Positions 51,966-61,429 are shown, numbered from the stretch's first letter. The stretch: DNA of 64,000 nt from Streptomyces yatensis (GCF_018069625.1 NZ_CP072941.1:1798001-1862000); one strand, 5' to 3'. The notes: a model not told the origin generated them from the letters alone. Made by a program: numbers and translations.

Positions 51966-52583
51966 TCAGGCGGTGGCGAGCGGTACGCCGGGAGGGGGAC
52001 CCCGGCGTATGACACAGTCGGCAAGCAGCGGCCCGGCCGGTGAGGCGCGAGCCGACCCGGAGAACACGGGCATGGTCGGCACCGCCGGGACCGTCGCGTC
52101 GACGCCGAGCCCCGGAAAAAGCAACCGCCACAACCAGGCACACAGCGAACGCAGCTCCGACGCGGCCGTCCGGACGGCCGCGAGACGACCACTGCACACG
52201 GTGTGAAGCATGAGCGCCAGCAGCACGGTCATCACGACATGGGCCGCCACCAAGAGGCCTGCCTCGGTCAGCCGCCCGTGCGCATCCGCGGATCCGATGG
52301 CGAACCAGCAGCCCGCGACGGCTTGCGCCACGAGCGCGAGCCTCACCTGCCGGGCCGGTACGCTCGCCCGACCGGCGCCGAAAAAGGCGAGGACGAACAG
52401 GAGCGCCGCGACCGCGGCGCGCGCCGTCCAGGACGGGGAGGCGTCGAACACCACATGGTGGCCCACGAGGGCGAGCACGGTGTTCGTCACCGAGAACACG
52501 CTCGCCCACGCAGCCGTCACCGGCACCGGGCTCGGCGCACCGCCGGATCGGCGCAGGCTGGACACAAGGGTCAAAGGCACCAT
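51966..52583 (-). CDS. Integral membrane protein, paralogue of the gene at 33367
   Basis: 205 residues from ATG 52583; the very long open frame upstream (to 54002) is antisense to the CDF gene. Four hydrophobic segments (about 23-43, 52-70, 80-98 and 105-128), then a Pro-rich end with LLADCVIRRGPPPG, like the end TLADVVVRRGPP of the gene at 33367. It lies divergent from the CDF metal transporter gene. Function unknown; its setting suggests metal handling. Confidence 0.72.
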   Translation of the reverse strand: MVPLTLVSSLRRSGGAPSPVPVTAAWASVFSVTNTVLALVGHHVVFDASPSWTARAAVAALLFVLAFFGAGRASVPARQVRLALVAQAVAGCWFAIGSADAHGRLTEAGLLVAAHVVMTVLLALMLHTVCSGRLAAVRTAASELRSLCAWLWRLLFPGLGVDATVPAVPTMPVFSGSARASPAGPLLADCVIRRGPPPGVPLATA

Positions 52584-52659
52584 GGTCCGCTCATGATGCC
52601 GGATACGGGCACCCACTGTCACCAGGTAGTCACGAAACCATTCTGTACGATCCCACAAG

Positions 52660-52684
52660 TGCATTGGTGCACGCGTATGCACAT
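52660..52684. promoter_or_regulatory. Candidate metal-sensor operator upstream of the CDF gene
   Basis: Inverted repeat gtgcat (52660-52665) and atgcac (52677-52682); the segment TGCACGCGTATGCACAT (52668-52684) matches the segment before the MFS gene (45501-45517) at 12 of 17 positions. It could be an ArsR/SmtB-type site. Confidence 0.5.
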
Positions 52685-52763
52685 AATGAATGGAGGGTGC
52701 CCGGCACCCCTCTCCCGCGGCACCACTCTCGCGCGGCGACATTCCTGAAAGGTGAGCCCATCC

Positions 52764-53912
52764 ATGAAGGCCCACGAACACCCCCATCCCCCAGCTCCGG
52801 CGCATGCCCACCCCGAGGCCCCCGCATCGGCACATGGCCATGGGCACGATCACGGGCACGACCATGACCACGGGCACAGCCACGATCACGAGCATGGACA
52901 CAGCCACGGCCACGGCCAGAGCCGCTGGTCCCGCTGGAAGCACCAGGTCACCCACGTAGTGAAACCGCACTCGCACGAGGCGGCGGACAAGGTCGACTCC
53001 GCGATGGAGTCGTCGGCCGAGGGCATGCGCGCCCTGTGGCTCTCCCTCGCCATCCTGGGTGCCACCGCGGTCTTCCAGACCGTGGTCGTCCTGATGTCCG
53101 GTTCGGTCGCGCTGCTGGGCGACACCATCCACAACTTCGCGGACGCGATGACGGCGCTTCCGCTCGGGGTCGCGTTCGTCCTCGGACGGCGCGCGGCGAA
53201 CCGCAAGTTCACCTACGGCTACGGCCGTGCCGAGGATCTGGCCGGGATCGTCATCGTCCTCACCATCGCCGCCTCGGCGGCCGTGGCCGCCTACGAGGCC
53301 ATCGACCGACTGCTGAATCCTCGCGACATCTCCCATCTGGGCGTCGTGGCCATCGCGGCGGTCGTCGGGTTCATCGGCAATGAATGGGTGGCCCGCTACC
53401 GCATCAACGTGGGGCGCAAGATCGGCTCCGCCGCGCTGGTCGCCGACGGGCTGCACGCCCGCACCGACGGTTTCACCTCCCTGGCCGTACTGGCGGGCGC
53501 CGGTGGTGCCGCGCTGGGATGGCAGCTGGCCGACCCGATCGTGGGGCTGCTCATCACGGCCGCGATCCTGCTCGTCCTCAAGGACGCGGCACGTGAGGTC
53601 TTCCGCCGCCTGATGGACTCCGTCGACCCGGCGCTCATCGACTCGGGTGAGGCCGCGGTCCGCCAGGTACCGGGCGTGCTGGGCGTGACGGAGCTGCGGA
53701 TGCGCTGGATCGGCCACAAGTTGCGCGCCGAGGCCACGGTCGAGGTGGACGGCGGTCTGAGCGTGCAGGAGTCGCACACCGTGGCCGTCGATGTCGAGCA
53801 CGCGCTGATTCACGCGGTGCCGCGACTCACCGCCGCCATGGTGCACACCGACCCGGTCCTCGGCCCGGAAAAGGACGATCCGCATCTCAAGTTGGCGCCT
53901 CATATGACATGA
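52764..53912 (+). CDS. CDF-family metal cation exporter
   Basis: 382 residues from ATG 52764 (GGTGAG 8 bases upstream; GTG 52752 would add 4). The first 50 residues are a His/Asp/Gly-rich metal tail. Six transmembrane segments follow, with the CDF metal site as GDTIHNFADA in TM2 and VADGLHARTDGFTS in TM5 (two D-x3-H/D pairs), then a C-terminal cytoplasmic domain (VRQVPGVLGVTELRMRWIGH). Expected to export zinc (or cobalt/iron) in exchange for protons. Confidence 0.92.
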   Translation: MKAHEHPHPPAPAHAHPEAPASAHGHGHDHGHDHDHGHSHDHEHGHSHGHGQSRWSRWKHQVTHVVKPHSHEAADKVDSAMESSAEGMRALWLSLAILGATAVFQTVVVLMSGSVALLGDTIHNFADAMTALPLGVAFVLGRRAANRKFTYGYGRAEDLAGIVIVLTIAASAAVAAYEAIDRLLNPRDISHLGVVAIAAVVGFIGNEWVARYRINVGRKIGSAALVADGLHARTDGFTSLAVLAGAGGAALGWQLADPIVGLLITAAILLVLKDAAREVFRRLMDSVDPALIDSGEAAVRQVPGVLGVTELRMRWIGHKLRAEATVEVDGGLSVQESHTVAVDVEHALIHAVPRLTAAMVHTDPVLGPEKDDPHLKLAPHMT

Positions 53913-53918
53913 GACCTG

Positions 53919-53949
53919 GGCGGCCCCGGCCCGCCCTGCCGGGGCCGCC
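53919..53949. terminator. Terminator of the CDF gene
   Basis: Exact 12-bp arms ggcggccccggc (53919-53930) and gccggggccgcc (53938-53949), 7-nt loop, seven bases after the CDF stop. Confidence 0.8.
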
Positions 53950-54074
53950 GTCCAGGGAATATCCAGACCAATCGGTGTGACGGTCATGGATATATTTGGC
54001 ATGCCTTTTTACCGGGACCTCTGCCGCTCGTCCCAATTACGGTCCTGACGGGCGGGTGACCTGACGGCAATAGG

Positions 54075-54107
54075 TTGTTTACAAAATATCGTCGACAACG
54101 TATCGAC
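54075..54107. promoter_or_regulatory. Candidate FadR/GntR-type operators of the ABC operon
   Basis: TTGT-tt-ACAA (54075-54084), a perfect dyad of the kind bound by FadR-subfamily GntR regulators, is followed by GTCGA-caacgta-TCGAC (54091-54107). They lie 120-160 bases before the binding-protein gene, and the operon includes a FadR-type gene (59662). Confidence 0.55.
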
Positions 54108-54232
54108 AGCGCCGTCATCGCCTCTTACCTTCGTCAACCAAGCGCCACCTCCCCGATTCCGGCCATCACCCGCCGCGCCGGCTCCCCGGCGACTGGGAAC
54201 GTCCAGTAGCTCTGATCGGACCAGTGACATTC

Positions 54233-55765
54233 ATGAAAAAACCGCGCTTGGCTCTTGTACTGACGGCAACGACCCTGACGCTCGCGTCCTGCGGAATGGG
54301 TGGCCAGACACCCAGTGGCACCGGAGCCACCGGAGCTCAAAGCATCGTGATAGACGAGCCCTTCGCCCCGGCCGCCAATTGGGCCCTGGAGACAGATGAC
54401 GCCTTCGTCCTCAGCAAGGCGGGCTGCCTGGAGACCCTGGTGAAGTACGAGACGGGCGGCGCGATCAAACCGATGCTCGCCTCGTCCTGGACGCAGACCA
54501 CCCCGACCACCTGGAACATCAAGCTGCGCCGGGGCGTGAGGTTCCAGGACGGCACACCGCTCGACGCGAAGACCGTCGTCGGAGCCCTGAAGCACGCCCT
54601 CGCCGCGAAGACGCCCGCACCGGGCTTCTCGCCCGAGACGATCGACGGACTCGCGGCGGTGAGCGGTTCGACGGTCCGGATCACCACGCCCGGCCCTGAT
54701 GCCCTCCTGCCGTACCGTCTCGCCTCGCCCAACACCGGAATTCTCGCCCCGAAGGCGTACTCCGCATCGTCCATCAATCCCAAGGGAACCTGTACCGGCC
54801 CCTTCCGGATCACCAAGGAAATTCCCCAGCAGGCGATTCAGCTCAAGCGCAACTCCTCGTACTGGGGAGGATCGGTGAAACTGGCCTCTGCCGAGGTGCG
54901 GTTCATCGCGGACGGCGCGAAGCGCGCCACCCAGGTGCAAACTGGCGAGGCCCAGATATCCAGAAAGCTCTCCGTGCCGAGCGTCCAGGACCTCAAAGGG
55001 AACGACGCGGTCACCGTACAGACCGAACAGCTTCCCCGGACCACGGAGCTCGTCCTCAACAACAAAAAGGCACCGTTCACCAACGAAAAGGTACGGCAGG
55101 CATTCCAGGCGGCGGTCGACACCAAGGCGATCACCAGCGCCGTGTACCAGGGAGCCGGGCGCCCGGCCGTAGGTCCGTTCGCCCCCGGTGAGCCCTGGAC
55201 ACCCGAGGGAGCCGCCCCGGTAAAGGCCGACCCGGCCAAGGCCAGGGCCCTGCTCGCCCAGGCCGGTGTGAAACCCGGGGAGATCAAGGTGTCCCTGATC
55301 GCCTACAACGAGGGAGCGGGCTTCTCCGACCTCGCCGCCGTCATCCAGCAGGAGCTCAAGGCCATCGGCGTGAAGGCGGCCGTCCGGACCGCCGACTACG
55401 CCTCGGTGGAGCCGGATCTCCTCTCGGGCGGATTCCAGGCCGCGCTGCTCTCCCGCAACCACCTCGGCGACATGCCCGACCCGGCCGGCTACCTGACCGC
55501 GGACTACACCTGCAAGGGGAACTACAACCTCTCGCGCTATTGCGACCCGAAGGCCGACACCCTCATCGAGAAGGCCGCAGCCACCAAGGACTCCAAGGCC
55601 CGCTACGCCAACTACGCCGCGGTCGCCGCCCGCCTCCAGTCCCGTGCCGTGAACGTCTTCCTCGCTCACGAGACCGAGTCCGTCGCCGTCGCCTCCGGCA
55701 TCAAGGGCTTCGCCGTCCACCCGTACTACACCCTCACCGCGAACCTCTCCCTCGGCACGAAGTGA
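54233..55765 (+). CDS. ABC transporter substrate-binding lipoprotein (family 5)
   Basis: 510 residues from ATG 54233 (a GTG 9 bases upstream is in frame). Signal peptide with lipobox LTLASCGM (Cys about 20). SBP_bac_5 features: WTQTTPTTWNIKLRRGVRFQ, DGTPLDAKTVVGALKHAL, NNKKAPFTNEKVRQAFQAAV, and a C-terminal lobe ending SLGTK. This family binds peptides, nickel or opines. First gene of an eight- or nine-gene operon. Confidence 0.9.
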   Translation: MKKPRLALVLTATTLTLASCGMGGQTPSGTGATGAQSIVIDEPFAPAANWALETDDAFVLSKAGCLETLVKYETGGAIKPMLASSWTQTTPTTWNIKLRRGVRFQDGTPLDAKTVVGALKHALAAKTPAPGFSPETIDGLAAVSGSTVRITTPGPDALLPYRLASPNTGILAPKAYSASSINPKGTCTGPFRITKEIPQQAIQLKRNSSYWGGSVKLASAEVRFIADGAKRATQVQTGEAQISRKLSVPSVQDLKGNDAVTVQTEQLPRTTELVLNNKKAPFTNEKVRQAFQAAVDTKAITSAVYQGAGRPAVGPFAPGEPWTPEGAAPVKADPAKARALLAQAGVKPGEIKVSLIAYNEGAGFSDLAAVIQQELKAIGVKAAVRTADYASVEPDLLSGGFQAALLSRNHLGDMPDPAGYLTADYTCKGNYNLSRYCDPKADTLIEKAAATKDSKARYANYAAVAARLQSRAVNVFLAHETESVAVASGIKGFAVHPYYTLTANLSLGTK

Positions 55766-55844
55766 CCCCCACGGCCTACACCCGCCGCACACGCCCGAAC
55801 GCACACCCACCGCACACACCCATCGCACGCAGAAGGAGTACCTC

Positions 55845-56513
55845 GTGATCGACTTCCGGCCCAAGTACATCACCTTCGACTGCTACGGCACCCTCACCGC
55901 CTTCGGGATGTCCGCCCTCACCCGTGAACTGTTCGCCGACCGGGTCGCCGCCGACCGGATGGAGGACTTCCTCGACGACTTCGAGGCATACCGGATCGAC
56001 GAGGTGCTGGGCGCCTACCAGCTCTACCCCGACGTCATCAAGAACGCCCTGAAGCGGGCCTGCAACCTGTGGAACATCGAATACCGCGACGGGGACGGCA
56101 CGGCCATCGTCGCCGCGGTGCCCTCCTGGGGCCCGCACCCCGATGTGCCGGACGCGCTGCGCACCCTCGCCGAGAGCTATCCGTTGGTCATCCTCTCCAA
56201 CGCCGCCAATGACCAGATCGGCGACAACGTCGAGAAGCTGGGCGCCCCGTTCCACGCCGTCTACACGGCCGAGCACGCACGTGCCTACAAGCCGCGCCTC
56301 CAGGCGTTCGAGTACATGCTGGAGCAGCTGGAGTGCGGTCCCGGCGAAATCCTGCACGTCTCATCAAGCCTGCGCTACGACCTCATCCCGGCCCACGATC
56401 TGCGGATCCCCAACAAGGTCTACGTCAACCGGGGTTATGAGCCCAGCGTGCCGTACTACGGCTATCACGAGGTCTCGGTCCTGTCCGAACTGCCCGCGCT
56501 GCTCGGGCTGTGA
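55845..56513 (+). CDS. HAD-superfamily hydrolase (haloacid dehalogenase type II-like)
   Basis: 222 residues from GTG 55845. Nucleophile Asp12 in FDCYGTL; motif II Ser/Asn in VILSNAANDQIG; Lys in AYKPRLQAFEYML; final acidic region HVSSSLRYDLIPAHDLRIPN, where dehalogenases have SxNxxD. It resembles type II 2-haloacid dehalogenases, but in amine-utilisation operons such proteins often act as phosphatases or on unknown substrates. Overlaps the oxidoreductase gene by 4 bp. Confidence 0.85.
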   Translation: MIDFRPKYITFDCYGTLTAFGMSALTRELFADRVAADRMEDFLDDFEAYRIDEVLGAYQLYPDVIKNALKRACNLWNIEYRDGDGTAIVAAVPSWGPHPDVPDALRTLAESYPLVILSNAANDQIGDNVEKLGAPFHAVYTAEHARAYKPRLQAFEYMLEQLECGPGEILHVSSSLRYDLIPAHDLRIPNKVYVNRGYEPSVPYYGYHEVSVLSELPALLGL

Positions 56514-57796
56514 GCGCCGTGAAGACCGTTCCGTACTGGCTGGACACGGCCCCGGCCGGCCCCGACCGCAGCGCCGTGGAGATCGGTGGCCGCACTGATG
56601 TGGCGATCGTGGGCGCCGGGCTGACCGGGCTGTCCGCCGCCCTCCACCTCGCCCGCAAGGGCGCCCAGGTAACCGTCCTGGAGCAGGAGACGGTGGGCTG
56701 GGGCGCGTCAGGGCGCAACGGCGGCATGTGCACCACGGGGCTGGCCATCGGCTTCCTCACCGCCGTGGAGCGCTATGGCCTCCCCACCGCCAAGGCGGCC
56801 TACCTCGCCTACAACGAGGCCATCGACACCGTCGAGAAGCTGGTGGACGAGGAGTCCATCGACTGCGACTTCTCCCGCACCGGGAAGCTCAACCTCGCCT
56901 GTAAGCCCGCGCACTACGAGCGGCTGGCCCGCACCCATGAGGCGCTCGCCGACCTGATCGGCTACAAGACCCAGCTGATCCCCAAGAGGGACATCAGGTC
57001 CGAGATCGGGTCCGATCACTACCACGGCGCGATGGCCGACCCTCAGGGAGCGGGTCTGCACGTGGGCAAGTTCGTCCGCGGTCTCGCCGAGGCCGCGGCG
57101 AACCTGGGGGTGCGGATCCATGAGAAGGCGCCGGTGACCAAGGCGCGCCGGATCGGCGGCTCGACGCACGATCTGACCACCTCGGTCGGCACCTTGCGCG
57201 CCGACAATGTGCTGGTCGCCACGAGCGGCTATACCGGGTCCCCGTTCCGCTGGCTGCGCAACCGCATCGTCCCCGTCGGTAGCTTCATCATCGTCACCGA
57301 ACCGCTGCGGCAGGAGGTGGTCGACGAGCTGATGCCCACCCGCCGGATGGCCTCCGACTCCAAGAACATCCTCTACTACTTCCGCATCACCCCCGACAAC
57401 CGGCTGCTGTTCGGGGGGCGGGCCCGGTTCGCCATGTCCAATCCGCAGTCGGACGCCAAGAGCGGGCAGATTCTGCGCAAGGGCATGCTCTCGGTCTTTC
57501 CTCAGCTCGACGGCGTGCGCATCGACTACCTCTGGGGCGGTCTGGTCGACATCAGCCTCGACCAGATGGTCCATTCCGGCGAGCGGGACGGGCTCCACTA
57601 CTCCGTGGGCTACTCCGGCCACGGGGTCCAGATGGCCACCCACATGGGTAAGCAGATGGCCGAGGTCATCGACGGCAGGCCCGAGGCGAATATCTGGCGC
57701 GGGATGAAATTCCCCCGCGTGCCCGGACACTTCGGGCCGCCCTGGTTCCTGCCGTTCGCCGGGGCCTACTACCGGGCCCTCGACGTCATCAAGTAG
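56510..57796 (+). CDS. FAD-dependent amine/amino-acid oxidoreductase (DAO family, PuuB-like)
   Basis: 428 residues from GTG 56510. FAD loop VAIVGAGLTGLSAALHLARK, followed by GWGASGRNGGMC, the usual second FAD contact, and WGGLVDISLDQMVHSGE and GYSGHGVQMATHMGKQMAEV near the end. Closest general type: gamma-glutamylputrescine or N-methylated-amino-acid oxidases. It would oxidise a C-N bond giving an aldehyde, which the aldehyde dehydrogenase at the operon end could take further. Confidence 0.9.
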   Translation: MSAVKTVPYWLDTAPAGPDRSAVEIGGRTDVAIVGAGLTGLSAALHLARKGAQVTVLEQETVGWGASGRNGGMCTTGLAIGFLTAVERYGLPTAKAAYLAYNEAIDTVEKLVDEESIDCDFSRTGKLNLACKPAHYERLARTHEALADLIGYKTQLIPKRDIRSEIGSDHYHGAMADPQGAGLHVGKFVRGLAEAAANLGVRIHEKAPVTKARRIGGSTHDLTTSVGTLRADNVLVATSGYTGSPFRWLRNRIVPVGSFIIVTEPLRQEVVDELMPTRRMASDSKNILYYFRITPDNRLLFGGRARFAMSNPQSDAKSGQILRKGMLSVFPQLDGVRIDYLWGGLVDISLDQMVHSGERDGLHYSVGYSGHGVQMATHMGKQMAEVIDGRPEANIWRGMKFPRVPGHFGPPWFLPFAGAYYRALDVIK

Positions 57797-57838
57797 CCCA
57801 CCGCCCATGCCGGAAGAGCCCGGAAGGAGGAGTGAACG

Positions 57839-58786
57839 ATGGTCAGATTCGCCGTACGGCGGCTTCTGGTTCTGCTGATCACCCTGCTCGCCGTATCAGC
57901 GGCTACCTTCGCCATCCCGTACGCCTCAGGCGGCGATCCCGTCCGGACGATCCTGCGGTCCAGGGTCTCCGACCAGGCCCTCGACCCCTCGGCGCTCGCG
58001 GCCCTGCGCTCCGAGCTCGGGCTCGACCGGCCCATCCTCGTCCAGTATCTGAACTGGCTCGGCCGGGCGGCACGGGGCGACTTCGGAGTGTCCTTCACCA
58101 GCCGTACCCCGGTCGACCAACTGCTGGGCAGCGCACTGGGGGTGTCGGGCACACTCGCCGTCATCGCCATCGGCCTGGCCTTCCTCGCGGCCCTGCCCCT
58201 GGGCACCCTCGCCGCGATGCGGCCGGGGAAGCGGCTGGACAACGGGGTGACGGTGCTGACACAGAGCTTCGTCGCCGTCCCCGAATACTGGCTGGCCCCC
58301 GTCCTCGTGCTGGTCTTCTCCCGCTACCTCGGCTGGCTGCCGTCCGCCGGGTGGCGGGACCCCACCTCGATCATCCTGCCGGCGATCGTCCTGGCGCTGC
58401 GGCCGATGGCGTACTTCGCCCAGGTCACCCGGGCCGCGATGAGCGACGTCCTCGCATCGCCGTATATGACCGCCGCCCGCAGCCGGGGGCTGAGCGGACG
58501 CCAGGCCCTACTGCGGCACGGGCTCCGCAACGCCCTGCTGCCGGTGATGACGCTCTTCTCTCTGTGGTTCGCGGGGCTGCTCGGCGGATCGGTGGTCGTG
58601 GAGGTCATCTTCGCCATCCCCGGAATGGGCCGACTCGTCTACAACGCCGTGATCAACCACGACATCCCGCTGATCCAGGGCGGAATCCTGTCCATCGTGG
58701 CGCTGGCGGTGCTCATCACCACCGCGACCGACTTTCTCTACGCACTGATCAACCCGGCCGTAAGGGTACGCGATGGCGCTGTCTAG
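57839..58786 (+). CDS. ABC transporter permease (DppB/OppB type)
   Basis: 315 residues from ATG 57839. Six transmembrane segments; N-terminal VRRLLVLLITLLAVSAATFA, LGLDRPILVQYLNWLGRAAR, and the EAA loop TAARSRGLSGRQALLRHGLR typical of DppB/OppB. Overlaps the next permease gene by 14 bp. Inner-membrane partner of the peptide-type importer. Confidence 0.92.
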   Translation: MVRFAVRRLLVLLITLLAVSAATFAIPYASGGDPVRTILRSRVSDQALDPSALAALRSELGLDRPILVQYLNWLGRAARGDFGVSFTSRTPVDQLLGSALGVSGTLAVIAIGLAFLAALPLGTLAAMRPGKRLDNGVTVLTQSFVAVPEYWLAPVLVLVFSRYLGWLPSAGWRDPTSIILPAIVLALRPMAYFAQVTRAAMSDVLASPYMTAARSRGLSGRQALLRHGLRNALLPVMTLFSLWFAGLLGGSVVVEVIFAIPGMGRLVYNAVINHDIPLIQGGILSIVALAVLITTATDFLYALINPAVRVRDGAV

Positions 58787-59672
58787 CTCTCTCCCGCACA
58801 GTCCGGTCCCCGCGACACAGCGCCTCGCGCGCTGGACCGCCGCCTCCCTGCACGCGGTCACCGGCCGGCACTGGACACAACGCTTCGGCGCCGTCGTCCT
58901 GACCCTGGTGCTGGTGACCCTGCTACTCACCCCGTGGATCGCCCCCTTCGACCCGGCGCGTCAGGACCTCACCCAGCGGCTGGCCGGGCCCAGCGCCCAG
59001 CACTGGCTCGGCACCGACCAGTTGGGCCGGGACATCCTCAGCCGACTGATGTACGGCGGGCGCTTCTCGGTCTCCATCGCGGCCGTCACCCTGCTGATCT
59101 CGGCCGTCGCGGGCACGGTCATCGGGGCGTTCAGTGCCCGGCGGGGCGGGATCGTGGACGAGGTGGTCATGCGCACCACCGATCTGCTGATCGCCATTCC
59201 CGACGTGGTCGTCGCGCTGTTCCTGATCGCGGCCTTCGGCACCGGCTACGGCATGCTCATCGCGGCCCTGACGATCGTGGGGTGGACCCCCTTCGCCCGG
59301 CTGATGCGCGGCCTCGCCCTGGAGATCAACAGCCGGGAGTACATCGAGGCCGCCGAGGCACTGGGCTGCTCCAAACCCTTCATCATCTTCCGCCACGTCA
59401 TCCCCAACGCACTGCGGCCCGTGCTTTCCCTGGGCTTCCTGCGGTTCGGCCACAAGCTCATCACCGTAGGAGGACTGTCCTATTTGGGACTGGGCGTGCA
59501 GCCCCCCGACTCCGACTGGGGCGCCATGCTGCTGGACGCCCAGCCCTATATGGAACGCGTCCCGCTGCTCGTGCTCGCGCCCGGCGCCACGATCTTCGTG
59601 ACGGCGTTGAGCGTCACTCTGATCGGCCACGGCATGGACGTGGAACGCAAGAGGAGGACGGATGCCCCATGA
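58773..59672 (+). CDS. ABC transporter permease (DppC/OppC type)
   Basis: 299 residues. WIAPFDPARQDLTQRLAGPS, then HWLGTDQLGRDILSRLMYGG, the classical DppC signature, and the EAA loop YIEAAEALGCSKPFIIFRHV. Six hydrophobic segments. Second permease of the importer. Confidence 0.92.
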   Translation: MALSSSLPHSPVPATQRLARWTAASLHAVTGRHWTQRFGAVVLTLVLVTLLLTPWIAPFDPARQDLTQRLAGPSAQHWLGTDQLGRDILSRLMYGGRFSVSIAAVTLLISAVAGTVIGAFSARRGGIVDEVVMRTTDLLIAIPDVVVALFLIAAFGTGYGMLIAALTIVGWTPFARLMRGLALEINSREYIEAAEALGCSKPFIIFRHVIPNALRPVLSLGFLRFGHKLITVGGLSYLGLGVQPPDSDWGAMLLDAQPYMERVPLLVLAPGATIFVTALSVTLIGHGMDVERKRRTDAP

Positions 59673-60357
59673 GCCCGTGTCGGCGGCGCAGTCCCCCTCC
59701 CCGGTCCGCCGTAAGACGCTCACCTCACAGGTCGCCGACCGAATCCGGGCCGATCTCCTCACCGGTAAGTTCCCGCCCGGCTCCCAGCTCGGGGAGACCG
59801 AACTCGCCGAATCGCTGGGGGTCAGCCGCGGCCCGGTACGCGAAAGCCTCGCCCGGCTCGTCCACGAGGGGCTGCTGCTGAGCCACCCCCACCGTGGGGT
59901 GTTCGTGCCCTTGCTCAGCGAGGCAGACATCGTCGACATCTACTACGCCAGGGAAGCGCTCGAGGCCGCCGCCTTCCGCCGCGTCATCACCTCCCCGACA
60001 TCACCCGGCCTGCTGTCCGCCCTCGACGAGACGGTGGACGAGCTCGCCTGTGCCACGCGGGTGGGCGACTGGTCGAAGGTGGCCGACCTCGATGTGCGGT
60101 TCCACTCCCTGGTGATCGAGGCGACCGGCAGCCCCCGCCTCCGCCGCATGTTCGACACCGTGATCGCCGAAACCCGGCTGTGCCTCAACCTCCAAGCCGA
60201 TGCCGACCCCGCGCGGATGGACCTCCTCGACGAACACCGGGAACTGGCGCGGCTGATCGCGGGCGACGACGTCGACGCCGCACTGTCCACCCTCACCCAG
60301 CACTTCGCAGAAGCCACCGTGACCGTACGGAACCGCGTTCGTGCGGTCCGACGCTGA
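59662..60357 (+). CDS. GntR-family regulator, FadR/FCD subfamily
   Basis: 231 residues from ATG 59662 (11-bp overlap with the permease gene). Winged helix at about 14-80 (VADRIRADLLTGKFPPGSQL, ESLGVSRGPVRESLARLVHE), then an FCD effector domain 90-220 (YYAREALEAAAFRRVI, DVRFHSLVIEATGSPRL, DEHRELARLIAGDDVDAALS) whose Asp/His residues bind metal and a carboxylate ligand. It likely represses the operon until the imported substrate or its product is present. Confidence 0.92.
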   Translation: MPHEPVSAAQSPSPVRRKTLTSQVADRIRADLLTGKFPPGSQLGETELAESLGVSRGPVRESLARLVHEGLLLSHPHRGVFVPLLSEADIVDIYYAREALEAAAFRRVITSPTSPGLLSALDETVDELACATRVGDWSKVADLDVRFHSLVIEATGSPRLRRMFDTVIAETRLCLNLQADADPARMDLLDEHRELARLIAGDDVDAALSTLTQHFAEATVTVRNRVRAVRR

Positions 60358-60370
60358 AAGGAACCCGGAC

Positions 60371-61429
60371 ATGCGCCTGCCCCACCGTCCACCTCCGGGC
60401 CCCGGCACCACCCTCGATACCGCGCTCGACGTCCGGGGCCTGCGGGTGGACTTCTCCGAAGCCGGTACCGCCTCCGCCACCCCCGCCGTCGACGGCCTCG
60501 ACGTGACCGTCCGGCGTGGCGAAATCGTGGCCCTGGTCGGGGAGTCGGGCTCCGGCAAGACCCTCACGGCGCTCAGCGTCATGGGGCTGCTGCCGCCCGG
60601 CGCCAGGATCACCGGAGGCCGGATCACCCTCGGCGACGAGGACCTGACCACCCTGCCGCCGAAACGCATGAACCGTATCCGCGGGCACCGGATGGCGATG
60701 CTCTTCCAGCAGCCCAAGGTCATGCTCGACCCCACCTGCACGGTAGGGAGCCAAGTCGCCGAACCCCTGCGCGTGCATGGGGGGCTCAGCCGTCACCAGG
60801 CGAAGGCACGGGTCGTGGAACTCCTCCGGGACGTCGGCATCCCCGAGCCCGAACGCCGGGCCTCGGCGTACGCGCACCAGCTCTCCGGTGGCATGGCCCA
60901 GCGCGTGATGATCGCGGCCGCACTCGCCGGGGAACCCGGGCTGCTGATCGCGGATGAGCCGACGACCGCGCTCGACGCCACCGTTCAGGCCCAGATCCTG
61001 CGACTGCTCTGCCGCAAGCAGCGGGAATCCGGTATGTCCGTGCTGCTCATCACGCATGACCTCACCATCGTCACCTCGATCGCCGATCGCGTCGCCGTTA
61101 TGTATGCCGGACGTGTGGTGGAGGAGGGCTCGGTGCACGAGGTCTTCGACTCGCCCGAGCACCCGTACACCCGGGCGCTGCTGAAGGCATCACTGCTCCA
61201 GTCGGAGGAGGGCAGGCTCTTCTCCATTCCGGGCAGCGCGGTGCAGTCCCGCGGCCTGGACCACGGATGCCGGTTCCACCCCCGATGTCCGCTCGCCCTT
61301 GACCTGGGCATCACCGGCCGGTGCTCGGGCGACGAACCGCCCCTGCACACCTGCGGTGGCGAGCACCGCTGCCGCTGCTGGGCCTCCCGGCCCGGCACCG
61401 AGCGCGTCAGCGAGGCGGTGGGGATATGA
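60371..61429 (+). CDS. ABC transporter ATP-binding protein (DppD type)
   Basis: 352 residues from ATG 60371 (AAAGGA 9 bases upstream). Walker A GESGSGKT, signature LSGGMAQRV, Walker [13 protein letters not shown]-loop ITHDL, and the C-terminal CxxxCP cysteine motif ([12 protein letters not shown] ... C) of oligopeptide ATPases. Overlaps the second ATPase gene by 4 bp. Confidence 0.92.
   Translation: MRLPHRPPPGPGTTLDTALDVRGLRVDFSEAGTASATPAVDGLDVTVRRGEIVALVGESGSGKTLTALSVMGLLPPGARITGGRITLGDEDLTTLPPKRMNRIRGHRMAMLFQQPKVMLDPTCTVGSQVAEPLRVHGGLSRHQAKARVVELLRDVGIPEPERRASAYAHQLSGGMAQRVMIAAALAGEPGLLIADEPTTALDATVQAQILRLLCRKQRESGMSVLLITHDLTIVTSIADRVAVMYAGRVVEEGSVHEVFDSPEHPYTRALLKASLLQSEEGRLFSIPGSAVQSRGLDHGCRFHPRCPLALDLGITGRCSGDEPPLHTCGGEHRCRCWASRPGTERVSEAVGI

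Larger units (their letters stand above)
53913..54232. other. Intergenic region before the ABC operon
   Basis: 320 bases. Holds the CDF terminator (53919-53949), an aatatcca/tggatat dyad (53958-53993) and the AT-rich promoter zone of the operon with dyads at 54075-54107. No gene seen. Confidence 0.6.

Noticed and set aside
52752..52930. GGCCACGG/CACGGCCA-type short repeats suggestive of CRISPR
   Set aside because: They are codon repeats of the His/Asp/Gly tail of the CDF protein, without spacers.
52584..54002. Long minus-strand extension upstream of the membrane protein gene
   Set aside because: Antisense to the CDF transporter; composition follows the opposite strand codons.
54134..55873. 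579-codon minus-strand frame
   Set aside because: Antisense to the ABC binding-protein gene; Gly/Arg/Val-rich without motifs.
56708..57808. 366-codon minus-strand frame
   Set aside because: Antisense to the FAD oxidoreductase gene.
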